Notes: a model not told the origin generated them from the letters alone. A stretch of 64,000 nt of DNA from Bacillota bacterium (GCA_023457255.1 JAEWMB010000033.1:197315-261314); one strand, 5' to 3'; positions 8,777 to 18,330 are shown, counted from the first letter of the stretch. Translations and numbers: made by a program.

Positions 8777-9862
8777 CTATAATTTGTATAATATTTCTTT
8801 ATGGAAGCTATGTCCGCCTTCACGAATGTCATGGCTTATCTTGTCCACAGCCTGAAAACAGGCATACGCCCGCTTTACAACCTCAAGCTGTTCATAAACA
8901 TTAAGCAAACCTCTTGGACCATTTAAATGATCCGCACGGCATGATTGAAAAATCACCTCTCTTGGTGCCAGCAGCGCACCGATGTCTCCCATATCATAAT
9001 ATTCCCAAAGACGAGGAACATAGTTGCAGTTACAATTACCATTTAATAATAATAGGGAATCTTTATACCCATAAAAGTATCCACTAATTACAAGTCTTTT
9101 CAGTCTTTCATCAAGCGCTGCTGTCATTAAGGCTTGCATGCCGCCGCCAGAAAACCCAACACATACCAGTTTTGAAACATCGAGATCCCCACGTTTATAG
9201 ATATAATCAACCAATCGCATAAGATCCCATACCAACATCCCCATCACCGTCATTCCAAGAGGTTCTGCCATATGAGAAAGATGAAAGCAGGTTCCGGACA
9301 GATACTGCTGCTCCTCATCCTTTTGAAATGCTGCCTCTCTTCTCTCTGCATATCCTCTGGCATCCGGACAAAAGGTAATATAACCTTTTTTACATAGCTC
9401 CAGTCCATAATCATACTGAAACTGATCAATGAACATTTTAATTGCTTTGATCTCACTTCTTCCTGCAATGGATTCTTTTCCACCGCCTTGGTGCCCATGT
9501 GCCGCTATTGCGCAGGCAGGTTTTATGAAACCTTCGTGCTCAGCATATTTTTGCTCCGCTTCTCCCGGATAGAGAATATAGCAAGGCATATACACCTTAG
9601 GCTCTACCTGAAGCAATATTTTTTCTCTTCTTCTCCCCTCTTCTAGCTCTACCACCTCAAGACTTACAACCTTACTCTCACAGTCTTCCATCTTATCCAT
9701 TCCAAAGAGCTCAGATAGGCATTTCCTTGCGTTTATTGCCCAAATGTCATATTCCTCTCTTGTCTTTGCTTTCATGGCATCTTTTCTTGCAAAACGGTCA
9801 AACTTTCTCTTCATGCTCTCAAGGCATGGATAATATTCTTTTACCTGCTCTATTCTCTCCAT
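8777..9862 (-). CDS. Alpha/beta hydrolase, dienelactone hydrolase/acetyl esterase type
   Basis: 361 residues from ATG at 9862, chosen because AAGGAG lies six bases before it; an upstream in-frame ATG at 9880 lacks a site. Oxyanion-side motif 'AIAAHGHQGGG' at 118-128, nucleophile elbow 'VGFSGGG' with Ser238, a likely acid in 'SCRADHLNG' and catalytic His in 'GGHSFH' near the C-terminus. No signal peptide, so cytoplasmic. The pattern resembles the large Abhydrolase_7/acetyl-xylan-esterase-like group found beside carbohydrate genes; deacetylation of imported sugars is plausible but unproven. Confidence 0.7.
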   Translation of the reverse strand: MERIEQVKEYYPCLESMKRKFDRFARKDAMKAKTREEYDIWAINARKCLSELFGMDKMEDCESKVVSLEVVELEEGRRREKILLQVEPKVYMPCYILYPGEAEQKYAEHEGFIKPACAIAAHGHQGGGKESIAGRSEIKAIKMFIDQFQYDYGLELCKKGYITFCPDARGYAERREAAFQKDEEQQYLSGTCFHLSHMAEPLGMTVMGMLVWDLMRLVDYIYKRGDLDVSKLVCVGFSGGGMQALMTAALDERLKRLVISGYFYGYKDSLLLLNGNCNCNYVPRLWEYYDMGDIGALLAPREVIFQSCRADHLNGPRGLLNVYEQLEVVKRAYACFQAVDKISHDIREGGHSFHKEILYKL

Positions 9863-10078
9863 AGGAATCTCCTTCTTCATATAAGCTTTTGATCTGATCT
9901 AAATGTTTGTGTCCGGAACTTTTATCACATTAGATTTTCGAACAAGTTTTAACCAGGATTTTCTTTTAAATCTAATCCTAATATAGGGATTATTTGTCTC
10001 TTACTATTATACTACAGAATACGTGCCTGTCTATCACTGTCACAAAGGACTTTCCGTACTAAAATAAATATATAAAAA

Positions 10079-10115
10079 CCGAGAGCAGAAAAATTTGTAA
10101 TTTTGCTGCTCTCGG
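10079..10115 (-). terminator. Terminator of the CNNM/CorC gene
   Basis: CCGAGAGCAG (10079-10088) pairs perfectly with CTGCTCTCGG (10106-10115). On minus it is followed by TTTTTATAT. Located 64 bases after the stop at 10179. Confidence 0.85.
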
Positions 10116-10178
10116 CTTTGTTTTCTTCCGATTTATTATAAGGCTTTGCCGTACTGGTCTATAATTTTAGCCTTTATT

Positions 10179-11504
10179 TTAATTGTCTGTATCCGAATCT
10201 ATTTGTACAAGTACCTTACTTATTCTCTTTCCTTCTACTTCATGAATACGTAAGTTAACATGATTTACCCGGATTTGAGTTCTCTCTTGTTCTTCTGGAA
10301 TATATCCTAACTGTTCGATAAAAAATCCTGATAAAGTTTCTGATTTTCCTTTTTTAAGATCAATCGAAAGTTCACTATTCACATCATCTATGGTCATTGT
10401 ACCATTTACAAGGTACTCATTTTCTTTCACTTCTACAAAATCCTCTTCACTATGTCCGTCATCAATATCACCAACAATTTCTTCGACAATATCTTCCATC
10501 GTTACGATACCAAGAAATCCGCCATACTCATCAATTAGTATAGCCATACGGTTCTTATCTTTTTGTAATTCCTGAAATAGGGAAACTACAGACTTAGTAT
10601 CATTTACATAATGCGGTTTTCTCATAAGCCTTCTCACATCTTTTGGTAAAAAGCTATGCTGTTTCCAGTAAGGAAGACATTCCTTTATGTTTAGTATACC
10701 AATAATATTATCTTTGTTACCGTCATAAACAGGAATTCTGGAATATCTGGACTCAAAGACACCATCCAACTGTTCCTCCATAGGAACATTGATATCAATG
10801 GCAAAAACATCCTTCCTTGGAACCATGATTTCTCTGGCGGTCTTATTGGTAAAGGAAAATACACCGCTGATCATTTCTGTTTCTAACTCATGAAAGACTC
10901 CTTGTTCATTACCAGATGTTAACATAGCTAAGATTTCTTCTTCTGTTACTAATTCCTCCACCTGTTGTTTATGAAAACCAAGCAGCCGTAATACGCCGTT
11001 TGTAGAAAGAGACAATAATCGTATAAATGGCGACATAAATTTAGAGATAGCAATAATCGGCTTTACTACTAGTAAACTAAAGCTTTCTGCTTTTAATAAT
11101 GCTATTCTCTTTGGTACCAATTCACCAAATACAAGAGTAAAATAAGATAATAAGATAGTAACTAAAACCATCGCTATCGTTTGACTATAAGGAATCGACA
11201 GGGATTCCATATGAATTCCAAGTACCTTGGAGATACCGGTTGCAGCAGATGCACTTGAGAAAAAACCTGCTAAGGTAATCGCTACCTGAATTGTTGATAA
11301 AAATTTGGTAGAATCATCAAATAAAGATGTTATTAGCTTTGCACGCTTGTTACCTGCGTCAGCCAACATCTTCATCTTGTTTTTGTTGACCGATACTACT
11401 GCCATCTCGGCACCGGCAAAAAATGCATTGACTAATGTTAAAAGAATAAGAATGCCTATTTGAAGCATCGTGTTACCCGCATCGGGGTCAGGATCCGATT
11501 CCAT
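10179..11504 (-). CDS. CNNM/HlyC-CorC family membrane protein
   Basis: 441 residues. DUF21 membrane domain in the first 190 residues with several hydrophobic helices and the typical 'FFAGAEMAVVSVNK' near residue 25; two CBS motifs at roughly 210-330 ('REIMVPRKDVFAID', 'AILIDEYGGFLGIVTMEDIVEE'); and a C-terminal CorC_HlyC domain. Family members are linked to Mg2+/Co2+ extrusion and resistance; old 'hemolysin' labels are misleading. The start ATG has AGGAGG five bases upstream. Single gene with own terminator. Function as a divalent cation transporter is inference from the family. Confidence 0.88.
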   Translation of the reverse strand: MESDPDPDAGNTMLQIGILILLTLVNAFFAGAEMAVVSVNKNKMKMLADAGNKRAKLITSLFDDSTKFLSTIQVAITLAGFFSSASAATGISKVLGIHMESLSIPYSQTIAMVLVTILLSYFTLVFGELVPKRIALLKAESFSLLVVKPIIAISKFMSPFIRLLSLSTNGVLRLLGFHKQQVEELVTEEEILAMLTSGNEQGVFHELETEMISGVFSFTNKTAREIMVPRKDVFAIDINVPMEEQLDGVFESRYSRIPVYDGNKDNIIGILNIKECLPYWKQHSFLPKDVRRLMRKPHYVNDTKSVVSLFQELQKDKNRMAILIDEYGGFLGIVTMEDIVEEIVGDIDDGHSEEDFVEVKENEYLVNGTMTIDDVNSELSIDLKKGKSETLSGFFIEQLGYIPEEQERTQIRVNHVNLRIHEVEGKRISKVLVQIDSDTDN

Positions 11505-11710
11505 AAAAACCTCCTAAATTATAATTTTACCTGAAATTATATCACATAATGTTAAAACATGGTATAGCAATCTCTTTACCATCTTAGGAATATAATTGAA
11601 ACATTCTCCAACCAACATTAATGCGTTTCAATTCCGATAAAATCAAAATAAATTTGTCTTTCATTCTTTTGTTATTCTCAGTTTTTCATCCTCTATTCCT
11701 TATACACGTA

Positions 11711-11747
11711 AAAAGGACTTCTGCCTTGTTTTGCAAAAAGTCCTTTT
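11711..11747 (-). terminator. Terminator of ileS
   Basis: AAAAGGACTT (11711-11720) pairs with AAGTCCTTTT (11738-11747); on minus the stem runs into CCTTTTTACG. It lies 118 bases after the ileS stop. The rest of 11505-11864 shows no gene. Confidence 0.75.
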
Positions 11748-11864
11748 ACTGTGTCATTAACTTAAAAAGTTCTTTATTAAGTTATTAGAAATAAAATTGT
11801 TATTCACAGAGTACAGCTTCTAGTCTTCTTGTTTTGTTCCTATGCCAGAGTCAATAAAACCTTC

Positions 11865-14800
11865 TTAAGCATTTACTTTCACTACACCAAGAGTGACCTC
11901 CTCACCATTTAGGTTCCACTCTTTGCTATAGCCCTGCTCCTTATCATAAACCACATCATCCGCAAGAACTACCGAAGAGATTTCGGCAGAATTTTTCTTA
12001 ACAATGTCTGCTACCCTTTCATTCCCCATAACAGATACCACAATATGATCCATTACTTCAAAGCCAGCATCTTTTCTCATTGTCTGAATCTTGCTGATTA
12101 CTTCACGAACAAATCCTTCTTCAATTAACTCTTCTGAAAGATTCGTATCGAGAACTACCGTAATACCATGGTCACTGTCTGTTACATAGCCCTCCATCTG
12201 AGCTGCATCAATTAAAAGGTCATCCTTTTCAAGAACTTCTTCTGTCCCATCCAAAGCAATTGTTAGAGTTCCCCTCTCATTTAATTCATCCATCGCTTCG
12301 TTACCATTTAGGGATACTAATACTTCCTTTAAAGCATTTAACCTGCTGCCAAAACGGCGTCCCAATGTTTTAAGCTGCGGCTTAAACGTATAGGAAGTGA
12401 AGCTGCGAACATCGGAGGTAAATATAACCTTCTTCACATTCAACTCATCTTCCATGATTTCCTTATAGAAGTCAGACATTCCTTCTGTCACAGTACCATC
12501 GTTTGCTGTGTGAGTTAACTCTGCTTTTACATACATCGCAGCAATTGGCTGTCTCTGCTTCATGTTTGCAGTATTTCTGCAAGCACGGCCAAGAACTACG
12601 ATATCAAGAACTGCTTCCATATCAGCCTCAAGTTTCGTATCGATTAACTTAGCCTCCCAGGCAGGAAAATCACAAAGATGAACACTGATTGGTGCCTTCT
12701 TATCGATAGCGCATACAAGGTTACGATAGATATCCTCTGCCATGAAAGGAATCATAGGGGCAGAAGCTTTCGCAATCGTTACAAGCGCAGTATATAATGT
12801 CATATAAGCATTAATCTTATCCTGTTCCATGCCTTTCGCCCAAAAACGTTCACGCCCACGTCTTACATACCAGTTACTTAATTCATCTACAAATTCCTGA
12901 AGCGCTCTTGCAGTCTCCGGAATCTTGTAAGCAGCAAGATTCTCATCCACTGTTTTAACCACTGTATTTAACTTACTGAGCAACCATTTATCCATAACCG
13001 GAAGCTTATCATACTCTAAAGAATACTTCGTAGCATCAAACCGGTCAATGTTTGCATATAGCACGAAGAATGCATAGGTGTTCCATAAAGTCCCCATGAA
13101 CTTACGCTGACCTTCCACTACTGCCTTTCCGTGGAAACGGTTTGGTAACCAAGGAGCGGAGTTAATATAGAAGTACCAGCGAATTGCGTCCGCACCATAT
13201 TCTGCTAATGCATCAAATGGATCTACTGCATTCCCTTTGGATTTACTCATCTTCTGACCATTCTCATCCTGTACGTGTCCAAGAACGATAACATTCTTAT
13301 ATGGAGCCTTATCAAAGATAAGGGTGGAAATTGCAAGTAAGGAGTAAAACCATCCTCTCGTCTGGTCAACAGCCTCAGAGATAAAGTCTGCTGGAAACTG
13401 TGCTTCAAACTTCTCCTTATTTTCAAACGGATAGTGATGCTGTGCAAATGGCATTGCGCCGGAATCATACCAGCAGTCAATTACTTCAGGAACACGCTGC
13501 ATTTCCTTACCACAGTCCGGACAAGTAATAGTTACTGCATCAATATATGGTCTATGAAGTTCGATATCGTCCGGACAGTTTTTTGACATGGACTTTAATT
13601 CCTCAATGCTTCCAATCGAATGAATCTTGCCGCAATCACAAGTCCAAACATTAAGCGGAGTTCCCCAGTAACGGTTACGGCTGATACCCCAATCCTGAAG
13701 ATTCTCCAACCAATCACCAAAACGTCCTTTGCCAATAGTCTCAGGAATCCAGTTAATTGTATTATTATTTGCAATCATCTTGTCTTTTACGGCTGTCATC
13801 TTAATAAACCAAGACTCTCTTGCATAATAAATAAGCGGAGTATCACATCTCCAGCAGAAAGGATAACTATGCTCAAATTTAAGGACCTTAAATAACTGCT
13901 TTGTTTCTCCTAATTTCTTAAGGATACCTTCATCACTTTTTTTGCAGAACTGTCCTGCAAAATCAGTAACCTCCGCCTTCATCTGTCCTCTTTCATCCAC
14001 TAACTGTACGAAAGGAAGCTCATAACGATTACCGACATTCGCATCGTCTGCACCAAAGGCCGGAGCAATATGAACGATACCGGTACCATCCGTTAAGGTA
14101 ACATAGTCGGCACAAGTTACATAGTAAGCCTTCTTGCCATAAACATTGTCACGGTCTGCTTTTTCGTTTCTAGCTCCATCCGCATTGTTGTAAGCGTACT
14201 CAAATAGCGGATCATATTTCATATACTCAAGGTCTGATCCTTTGTAGCGTTCCACTACCTTATAATCTCCTTCAATAACGGAACATAATGCCTCTGCCAA
14301 GATATAGTATTCTAAACCGACTGCTGTATTTTCCCCGGTAACCTCTTCCTCACCCTTAGGGCTCTTTACAACATCGCCCTTCGCATTTACGGAAACTTCT
14401 ACCTTCACATAGTCTTCCTTTGGATTAACACAAAGCGCTACGTTGGATGGAAGTGTCCAAGGTGTTGTAGTCCATGCTAAGAAATACTCGTTTGCAGAAT
14501 CCAATACCTTAAATTTAGCAATAACAGATTTCTCTTTTACATCCTTATATCCTTGCGCCACCTCATGAGAAGCAAGCGGCGTTCCGCATCTCGGACAGTA
14601 AGGTACAATCTTATAACCTTTATATAATAAGCCCTTATCCCAGATTTGTTTTAAGGACCACCAAACAGATTCGATATAATCATTATGGTAGGTTACATAA
14701 GGATCATCCATATCGGCCCAGAAACCAACAGTACCGGAGAAATCCTCCCACATACCTTTGTATTTCCAAACACTTTCTTTACACTTTGTGATAAATGGCT

Positions 14801-15140
14801 CCAAACCATACTGTTCAATCTGTTCTTTTCCATTCAGCTCAAGAAGTTTTTCAACTTCAAGTTCTACCGGAAGTCCATGAGTATCCCATCCGGCCTTTCT
14901 AGGAACCATACAACCCTTCATAGTACGGTATCTTGGAATCATATCTTTAATCACACGTGTTAATACATGTCCAATGTGTGGTTTACCGTTTGCAGTCGGA
15001 GGTCCGTCATAAAAAGTAAATGTTTCTCCTTCTTTTCTGGAATCAATACTTTTTTCAAAGACTTCATTCTCTTTCCAGAACTTCAATACTTCTTTTTCTC
15101 TGTCAACAAAATTCAGATTGGTTGATACCTTTTCGTACAT
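11865..15140 (-). CDS. ileS: Isoleucyl-tRNA synthetase, large (type 2, eukaryote-like) form
   Basis: 1091 residues. Class I synthetase with HIGH at 55-58 ('GKPHIGHVLTR'), 'WDTHGLPVELEVEK', the editing (CP1) insertion with 'LAWTTTPWTLPSN', and 'KMSKSKGNAVDP' about two thirds along. Length and the 'SYPFCWRCDTPLIYYARESWFIKMT' block (quoted in part) match the longer eukaryote/archaea-like IleRS group rather than the E. coli type with C-terminal zinc finger. That group is often intrinsically less sensitive to mupirocin (family knowledge, not shown here). Expression is controlled by an Ile T-box upstream (15217-15463) and a sigma-A promoter at 15521-15549. Confidence 0.95.
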   Translation of the reverse strand: MYEKVSTNLNFVDREKEVLKFWKENEVFEKSIDSRKEGETFTFYDGPPTANGKPHIGHVLTRVIKDMIPRYRTMKGCMVPRKAGWDTHGLPVELEVEKLLELNGKEQIEQYGLEPFITKCKESVWKYKGMWEDFSGTVGFWADMDDPYVTYHNDYIESVWWSLKQIWDKGLLYKGYKIVPYCPRCGTPLASHEVAQGYKDVKEKSVIAKFKVLDSANEYFLAWTTTPWTLPSNVALCVNPKEDYVKVEVSVNAKGDVVKSPKGEEEVTGENTAVGLEYYILAEALCSVIEGDYKVVERYKGSDLEYMKYDPLFEYAYNNADGARNEKADRDNVYGKKAYYVTCADYVTLTDGTGIVHIAPAFGADDANVGNRYELPFVQLVDERGQMKAEVTDFAGQFCKKSDEGILKKLGETKQLFKVLKFEHSYPFCWRCDTPLIYYARESWFIKMTAVKDKMIANNNTINWIPETIGKGRFGDWLENLQDWGISRNRYWGTPLNVWTCDCGKIHSIGSIEELKSMSKNCPDDIELHRPYIDAVTITCPDCGKEMQRVPEVIDCWYDSGAMPFAQHHYPFENKEKFEAQFPADFISEAVDQTRGWFYSLLAISTLIFDKAPYKNVIVLGHVQDENGQKMSKSKGNAVDPFDALAEYGADAIRWYFYINSAPWLPNRFHGKAVVEGQRKFMGTLWNTYAFFVLYANIDRFDATKYSLEYDKLPVMDKWLLSKLNTVVKTVDENLAAYKIPETARALQEFVDELSNWYVRRGRERFWAKGMEQDKINAYMTLYTALVTIAKASAPMIPFMAEDIYRNLVCAIDKKAPISVHLCDFPAWEAKLIDTKLEADMEAVLDIVVLGRACRNTANMKQRQPIAAMYVKAELTHTANDGTVTEGMSDFYKEIMEDELNVKKVIFTSDVRSFTSYTFKPQLKTLGRRFGSRLNALKEVLVSLNGNEAMDELNERGTLTIALDGTEEVLEKDDLLIDAAQMEGYVTDSDHGITVVLDTNLSEELIEEGFVREVISKIQTMRKDAGFEVMDHIVVSVMGNERVADIVKKNSAEISSVVLADDVVYDKEQGYSKEWNLNGEEVTLGVVKVNA

Positions 15141-15216
15141 GATTCATCTTCCTTTCTTATCTCTTCTATTGTTTCCTTAATTAATCGTTTGCGGTCAGCA
15201 CCAGCTATCGAAGGCT

Positions 15217-15463
15217 AAAAAAGCTCCCATCCAAAACAGGATGAGAGCAGAACGCTTCATTATACCACCTATTTCATGTACGCAGACTAAGTCTGTTATA
15301 CATTATCCATATAACGGTAGAACCCGGCAACACCTACTAACTACGGTTCAGTACTGCAACTGATAAAGTGATTTTCAGAAATTCTCTACTCCTACTGCAC
15401 TCACACTCTCTGCAGCTCGCTGTGATTTTTAAGAATTCTTACTCTCTTCGTCAACGTCTTTAC
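15217..15463 (-). promoter_or_regulatory. T-box riboswitch, isoleucine, upstream of ileS
   Basis: On minus the leader has the stem I start GACGAAGAGAGTA, the AG-bulge region AGCGAGCTGCAGAG, a specifier loop with ATC (Ile) followed by A at 15372-15370, and the T-box core AGGTGGTATAATGAAGCG. A terminator follows: GCTCTCATCC pairs with GGATGGGAGC (plus 15223-15232 with 15239-15248), then TTTTTT. Uncharged tRNA-Ile should stabilise the antiterminator and allow ileS transcription. GAA-N3 spacing could also put AAT in the specifier; ATC fits the gene. Confidence 0.9.
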
Positions 15464-15520
15464 ATATACTTTTTATTCTATCGTTCACTGACTATTACGA
15501 CAGAACGTTATTTTTTCTTT

Positions 15521-15549
15521 ATCTTAGTATAGATTCAATGCTTTGTCAA
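15521..15549 (-). promoter_or_regulatory. Sigma-A promoter of ileS leader
   Basis: TTGACA (15549-15544), 17 bases, TAAGAT (15526-15521). The T-box stem I starts about 60 bases downstream. Confidence 0.75.
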
Positions 15550-15641
15550 TATCAATTTCAGATTGAATTAATTTCTAATTACCAACTTATTCAAAGCATA
15601 AAAAATGCTAAGTTGTGCACATTATCCTTGAGGTGATTAAT

Positions 15642-15836
15642 ATGGAACCAATTTCATTACAAACAGAAGATGTTTTTGGTGTACAGGTAATGCCCGCACT
15701 TTTATTCTCAGATAATGCAATGGGTAATTATCTGAACGGGTTAAACTCCAGTGAATATGAAGCCGTTATGAGAATGAAAGATACCTTTCACTCTCGTGAT
15801 GATGTGGAACGTTTCGTAAACGGTCTTCACGGCTAA
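15642..15836 (+). CDS. Small conserved-looking hypothetical protein
   Basis: 64 residues from ATG at 15642, chosen because GAGGTGATT precedes it by a few bases; the in-frame extension to 15615 lacks a site. Acidic, soluble, no signal or membrane segment. The C-terminal half ('YEAVMRMKDTFHSRDDVERFVNGLHG') looks like two amphipathic helices. It has its own ribosome site and a downstream stem-loop, and is the only plus-strand gene in the first 40 kb, which argues for a real gene. I do not recognise the family. The coding sequence lies between the divergent ileS leader and the convergent citrate synthase gene. Confidence 0.6.
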   Translation: MEPISLQTEDVFGVQVMPALLFSDNAMGNYLNGLNSSEYEAVMRMKDTFHSRDDVERFVNGLHG

Positions 15837-15861
15837 GTAATTCCGGTCACCTGCACCCCTT

Positions 15862-15923
15862 CTGCTTGTTCCTGCATTTTGACAGCTTTCTCCTTTATCT
15901 ATTCAAATGTAAGGAACAAGCAG
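15862..15923 (+). terminator. Stem-loop after the 64-residue ORF
   Basis: CTGCTTGTTCC (15862-15872) pairs with GGAACAAGCAG (15913-15923), with further partial pairing inside the 40-base loop, followed by ATAGGATTTTTATTT. Fits a plus-strand terminator for the small gene and may also serve the converging citrate synthase gene. Confidence 0.55.
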
Positions 15924-15932
15924 ATAGGATTT

Positions 15933-17306
15933 TTATTTGGTTTTTTCTGTGCGTTCCTCCATCGTAATGTACTCTCTGCGATCATGTACACTGCGATAAG
16001 CCGGACGGATAATCTTTTCTGCACTTACAAGCTCCTCTAATCGGTGGGCACTCCATCCAACAATTCTTGCTACAGCAAACATCGGAGTGTACAACTCTAA
16101 TGGTAATTCAAGCATCCGATATACAAAGCCGCTGTAGAAGTCAACATTTGTATTAACACCTTTATATATCTTACGTTCCTGTCCTATCAGTACTGGAGCA
16201 AGCCTTTCTACTACAGTATATAACTCAAATTCCTTCTCCTGCCCTTTTTCCACCGCAAGTTTACCAACAAAATTCTTAAAAATATCAGCTCTCGGATCTG
16301 AGATGGAATAAACCGCATGACCGATACCATAGATAAGACCGGAACGATCAAATTCTTCCTTCCTAAGAATTTTGATTAGATAATCCGCAATCGCTTCTTC
16401 ATCCTTCCAATCCGTGATCTTTTCTTTCAAGTCATCAAACATTTGCATTACTTTGATATTCGCACCGCCATGTCTTGGACCTTTTAAGGAAGCAAGTGCT
16501 GCTGCCATAACAGAATAAGTATCAGTACCCGAGGATGTAACAACACGAGTAGTGAAAGATGAGTTATTACCGCCGCCATGTTCCATATGAAGTACTAAAG
16601 CCAAATCAAGAACTGCTGCTTCAAATGGGGTAAATTGCTTATCCGGGCGTAACATATATAGGATATTCTCTGCCATGGAAAGTTCTTCTTTTGGCAGATG
16701 AATGTGAAGGCTATTTCCGATACTATGGTAGTATGCATTATAGCTATAAACAGCCAGCATTGGAAATTGACTGATCAGATTGAGACATTGTCTCATTACA
16801 TTAGGAATGGAGGTATTCTCTGCCTCTGCATCATAAGAATAAATCGTCAGAATACTTTTTGCGAGTGAAATCATAATATCCTTGCTAGGCGCTTTCATAA
16901 TAACATCGCGGCAAAAATTATGAGGCAGGGTTCTTCTTTGCCCCAGCTCTACTTTAAATTCATCCAGTTGTTCTTCAGTTGGCAGCTCACCAAACAATAA
17001 TAGATATGTAATCTCTTCAAACCCATACCTGCCTTCGGATAAGAATCCATCCGTTAATTTTCTGACATCATAACCCCGATAAAAAAGTCTGCCTTCACAA
17101 GGTACCTCTTCTCCGTTGACAACATCCTTTGCATGTACTTCTGAAATATTGGTAAGCCCGGCGAGGACTCCCTTCCCGTTAAGATCTCTTAAGCCACGCT
17201 TCACATCATACTGACGGTATAACTCAGCCGGAACCTTATCCCTGCTCGTACATATGGCAGCTAATTTCCTTACCTGTGGGGTGACTTGAAAAATAACATC
17301 CTTCAT
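15933..17306 (-). CDS. Citrate synthase
   Basis: 457 residues, a clostridial-length form. Condenses acetyl-CoA and oxaloacetate; in these anaerobes it feeds the oxidative branch to glutamate. Catalytic histidine regions 'LHMEHGGGNNSSFTTR' and 'LKGPRHGGANIKVM' are present, plus 'GIGHAVYSISDPRA' carrying the third His. Start ATG follows AAGGAGG. A strong promoter (TTGACA-16-TAATAC) with a dyad over the start region lies at 17341-17391 and is shared in layout with the marR gene next door, so MarR control is likely (inference). 2-Methylcitrate synthase activity cannot be excluded from sequence. Confidence 0.93.
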   Translation of the reverse strand: MKDVIFQVTPQVRKLAAICTSRDKVPAELYRQYDVKRGLRDLNGKGVLAGLTNISEVHAKDVVNGEEVPCEGRLFYRGYDVRKLTDGFLSEGRYGFEEITYLLLFGELPTEEQLDEFKVELGQRRTLPHNFCRDVIMKAPSKDIMISLAKSILTIYSYDAEAENTSIPNVMRQCLNLISQFPMLAVYSYNAYYHSIGNSLHIHLPKEELSMAENILYMLRPDKQFTPFEAAVLDLALVLHMEHGGGNNSSFTTRVVTSSGTDTYSVMAAALASLKGPRHGGANIKVMQMFDDLKEKITDWKDEEAIADYLIKILRKEEFDRSGLIYGIGHAVYSISDPRADIFKNFVGKLAVEKGQEKEFELYTVVERLAPVLIGQERKIYKGVNTNVDFYSGFVYRMLELPLELYTPMFAVARIVGWSAHRLEELVSAEKIIRPAYRSVHDRREYITMEERTEKTK

Positions 17307-17340
17307 TCAATTCCTCCTTTTCGGCTTATGCCTAAGATTA

Positions 17341-17391
17341 TTAACACGGTTAACTAATTACAAGTATTACTTATTTTTTTTTAGTTGTCAA
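17341..17391 (-). promoter_or_regulatory. Citrate synthase promoter with operator dyad
   Basis: -35 TTGACA at 17391-17386, 16-base spacer, -10 TAATAC at 17369-17364. About 10 bases after the -10 lies the dyad TTAAC-ACG-GTTAA (17341-17353, plus sense). The same dyad occurs at the same place in the marR promoter. Confidence 0.7.
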
Positions 17392-17549
17392 TAATTTTCT
17401 CCTATTTTATGAAATAATTAGAAACATAATTCTACAATTCTGTGCATAGTTATAATGCTATTGCATGAATTTTTGAAATCCCTATGTATCCTATAGTGTA
17501 GAATTATTATATATGCAGTCAAACCTTCTTCATTATTAAAACAAAAAGA

Positions 17550-17589
17550 CTGATAGTACCGGTGCATAAATATGCGCCTATCCTATCAG
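17550..17589 (-). terminator. Terminator of marR
   Basis: CTGATAG (17550-17556) pairs with CTATCAG (17583-17589), with an inner pairing of GGTGCATA and TATGCGCC; on minus followed by TCTTTTTGTTTT. Confidence 0.75.
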
Positions 17590-17595
17590 CCTGTC

Positions 17596-18045
17596 TTATT
17601 CCGCCGATGGTACTCCTAACTCTTCTTCCAAGATGTTACCCAATTTTTGAAGAGATAAAACCATCTGTGCTATTTCATCTTTTCCCATGCGTCTTCCGAT
17701 TCGTGACAACAGTTTATAAAAGATATCCTGTTCCTTAAATAAAGCTTGTTTCCCCAACACCGTCAGTTCGAGATAGCTAATCCGATGGTCTTTCACATCA
17801 CTTACTTTCTTAAGAAAACCCTTTTTCTCCAGAACCGTAAGCATACGAGAGGTTGCCGGCTTCTTTGTACCAAGCTGTTCATTCAAACTAGTCGGTGTCA
17901 GTTGATTGCCATCTTTTTGAGATGCTTCAATCATACTCATCGCACAAAATTCTCCAAAAGTCAAATCACTTTGCTGACGCAGTTGACTTACGACGGAGCG
18001 TAAATGATGCATCATGGTAATCAGATCATTGGGTTCCGTTTGCAT
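17596..18045 (-). CDS. MarR-family transcriptional regulator
   Basis: 149 residues. Winged helix layout of MarR: N-terminal dimer helix, 'LTFGEFCAMSMIEAS', recognition region 'TPTSLNEQLGTKKPATSRMLTVLEKKGFLKKV' (quoted in parts), wing 'VSDVKDHRISYLELT', C-terminal dimer helices. Usually a ligand-sensitive repressor. It has a consensus promoter (TTGACA-17-TATCCT) with a dyad at about +5 to +17, consistent with autoregulation, and the next gene downstream (citrate synthase) has the same dyad at the same position. The ligand is unknown. Confidence 0.88.
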   Translation of the reverse strand: MQTEPNDLITMMHHLRSVVSQLRQQSDLTFGEFCAMSMIEASQKDGNQLTPTSLNEQLGTKKPATSRMLTVLEKKGFLKKVSDVKDHRISYLELTVLGKQALFKEQDIFYKLLSRIGRRMGKDEIAQMVLSLQKLGNILEEELGVPSAE

Positions 18046-18151
18046 ATCACATAAACTCCAATTCTTATTTATTACGATAGCATAGAATACCTATAAACAG
18101 CTATTCTATTGTCTGTTTTTACATTCATTGTACCTTGGTAGCAATAGATTG

Positions 18152-18204
18152 TTAACATTGTTAATTACTGAGTTGAGGATACCTTATTTAAATTAATTTG
18201 TCAA
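18152..18204 (-). promoter_or_regulatory. marR promoter with operator dyad
   Basis: -35 TTGACA at 18204-18199, 17-base spacer, -10 TATCCT at 18181-18176, then dyad TTAAC-ATT-GTTAA (18152-18164, plus sense). A second inverted repeat, ATAGAATA (18082-18089) with TATTCTAT (18102-18109), lies closer to the start codon. Confidence 0.7.
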
Positions 18205-18244
18205 GGATTGTTTCTATGAATAGAACTTATTGACAAAGAATAAA

Positions 18245-18301
18245 AATAGAGGTATTAAGTAAGTAAAAGAGTTCCTCCTCTTTGCTTCTTATCCCTCTAT
18301 T
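18245..18301 (-). terminator. Terminator of nicotinate phosphoribosyltransferase
   Basis: AATAGAGG (18245-18252) pairs with CCTCTATT (18294-18301), with AAGAG/CTCTT pairing inside; on minus followed by TTTTTATTC. It starts 30 bases after the stop. Confidence 0.6.
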
Positions 18302-18330
18302 AATAAAAAATGTATTTCACAATTTTCGTT

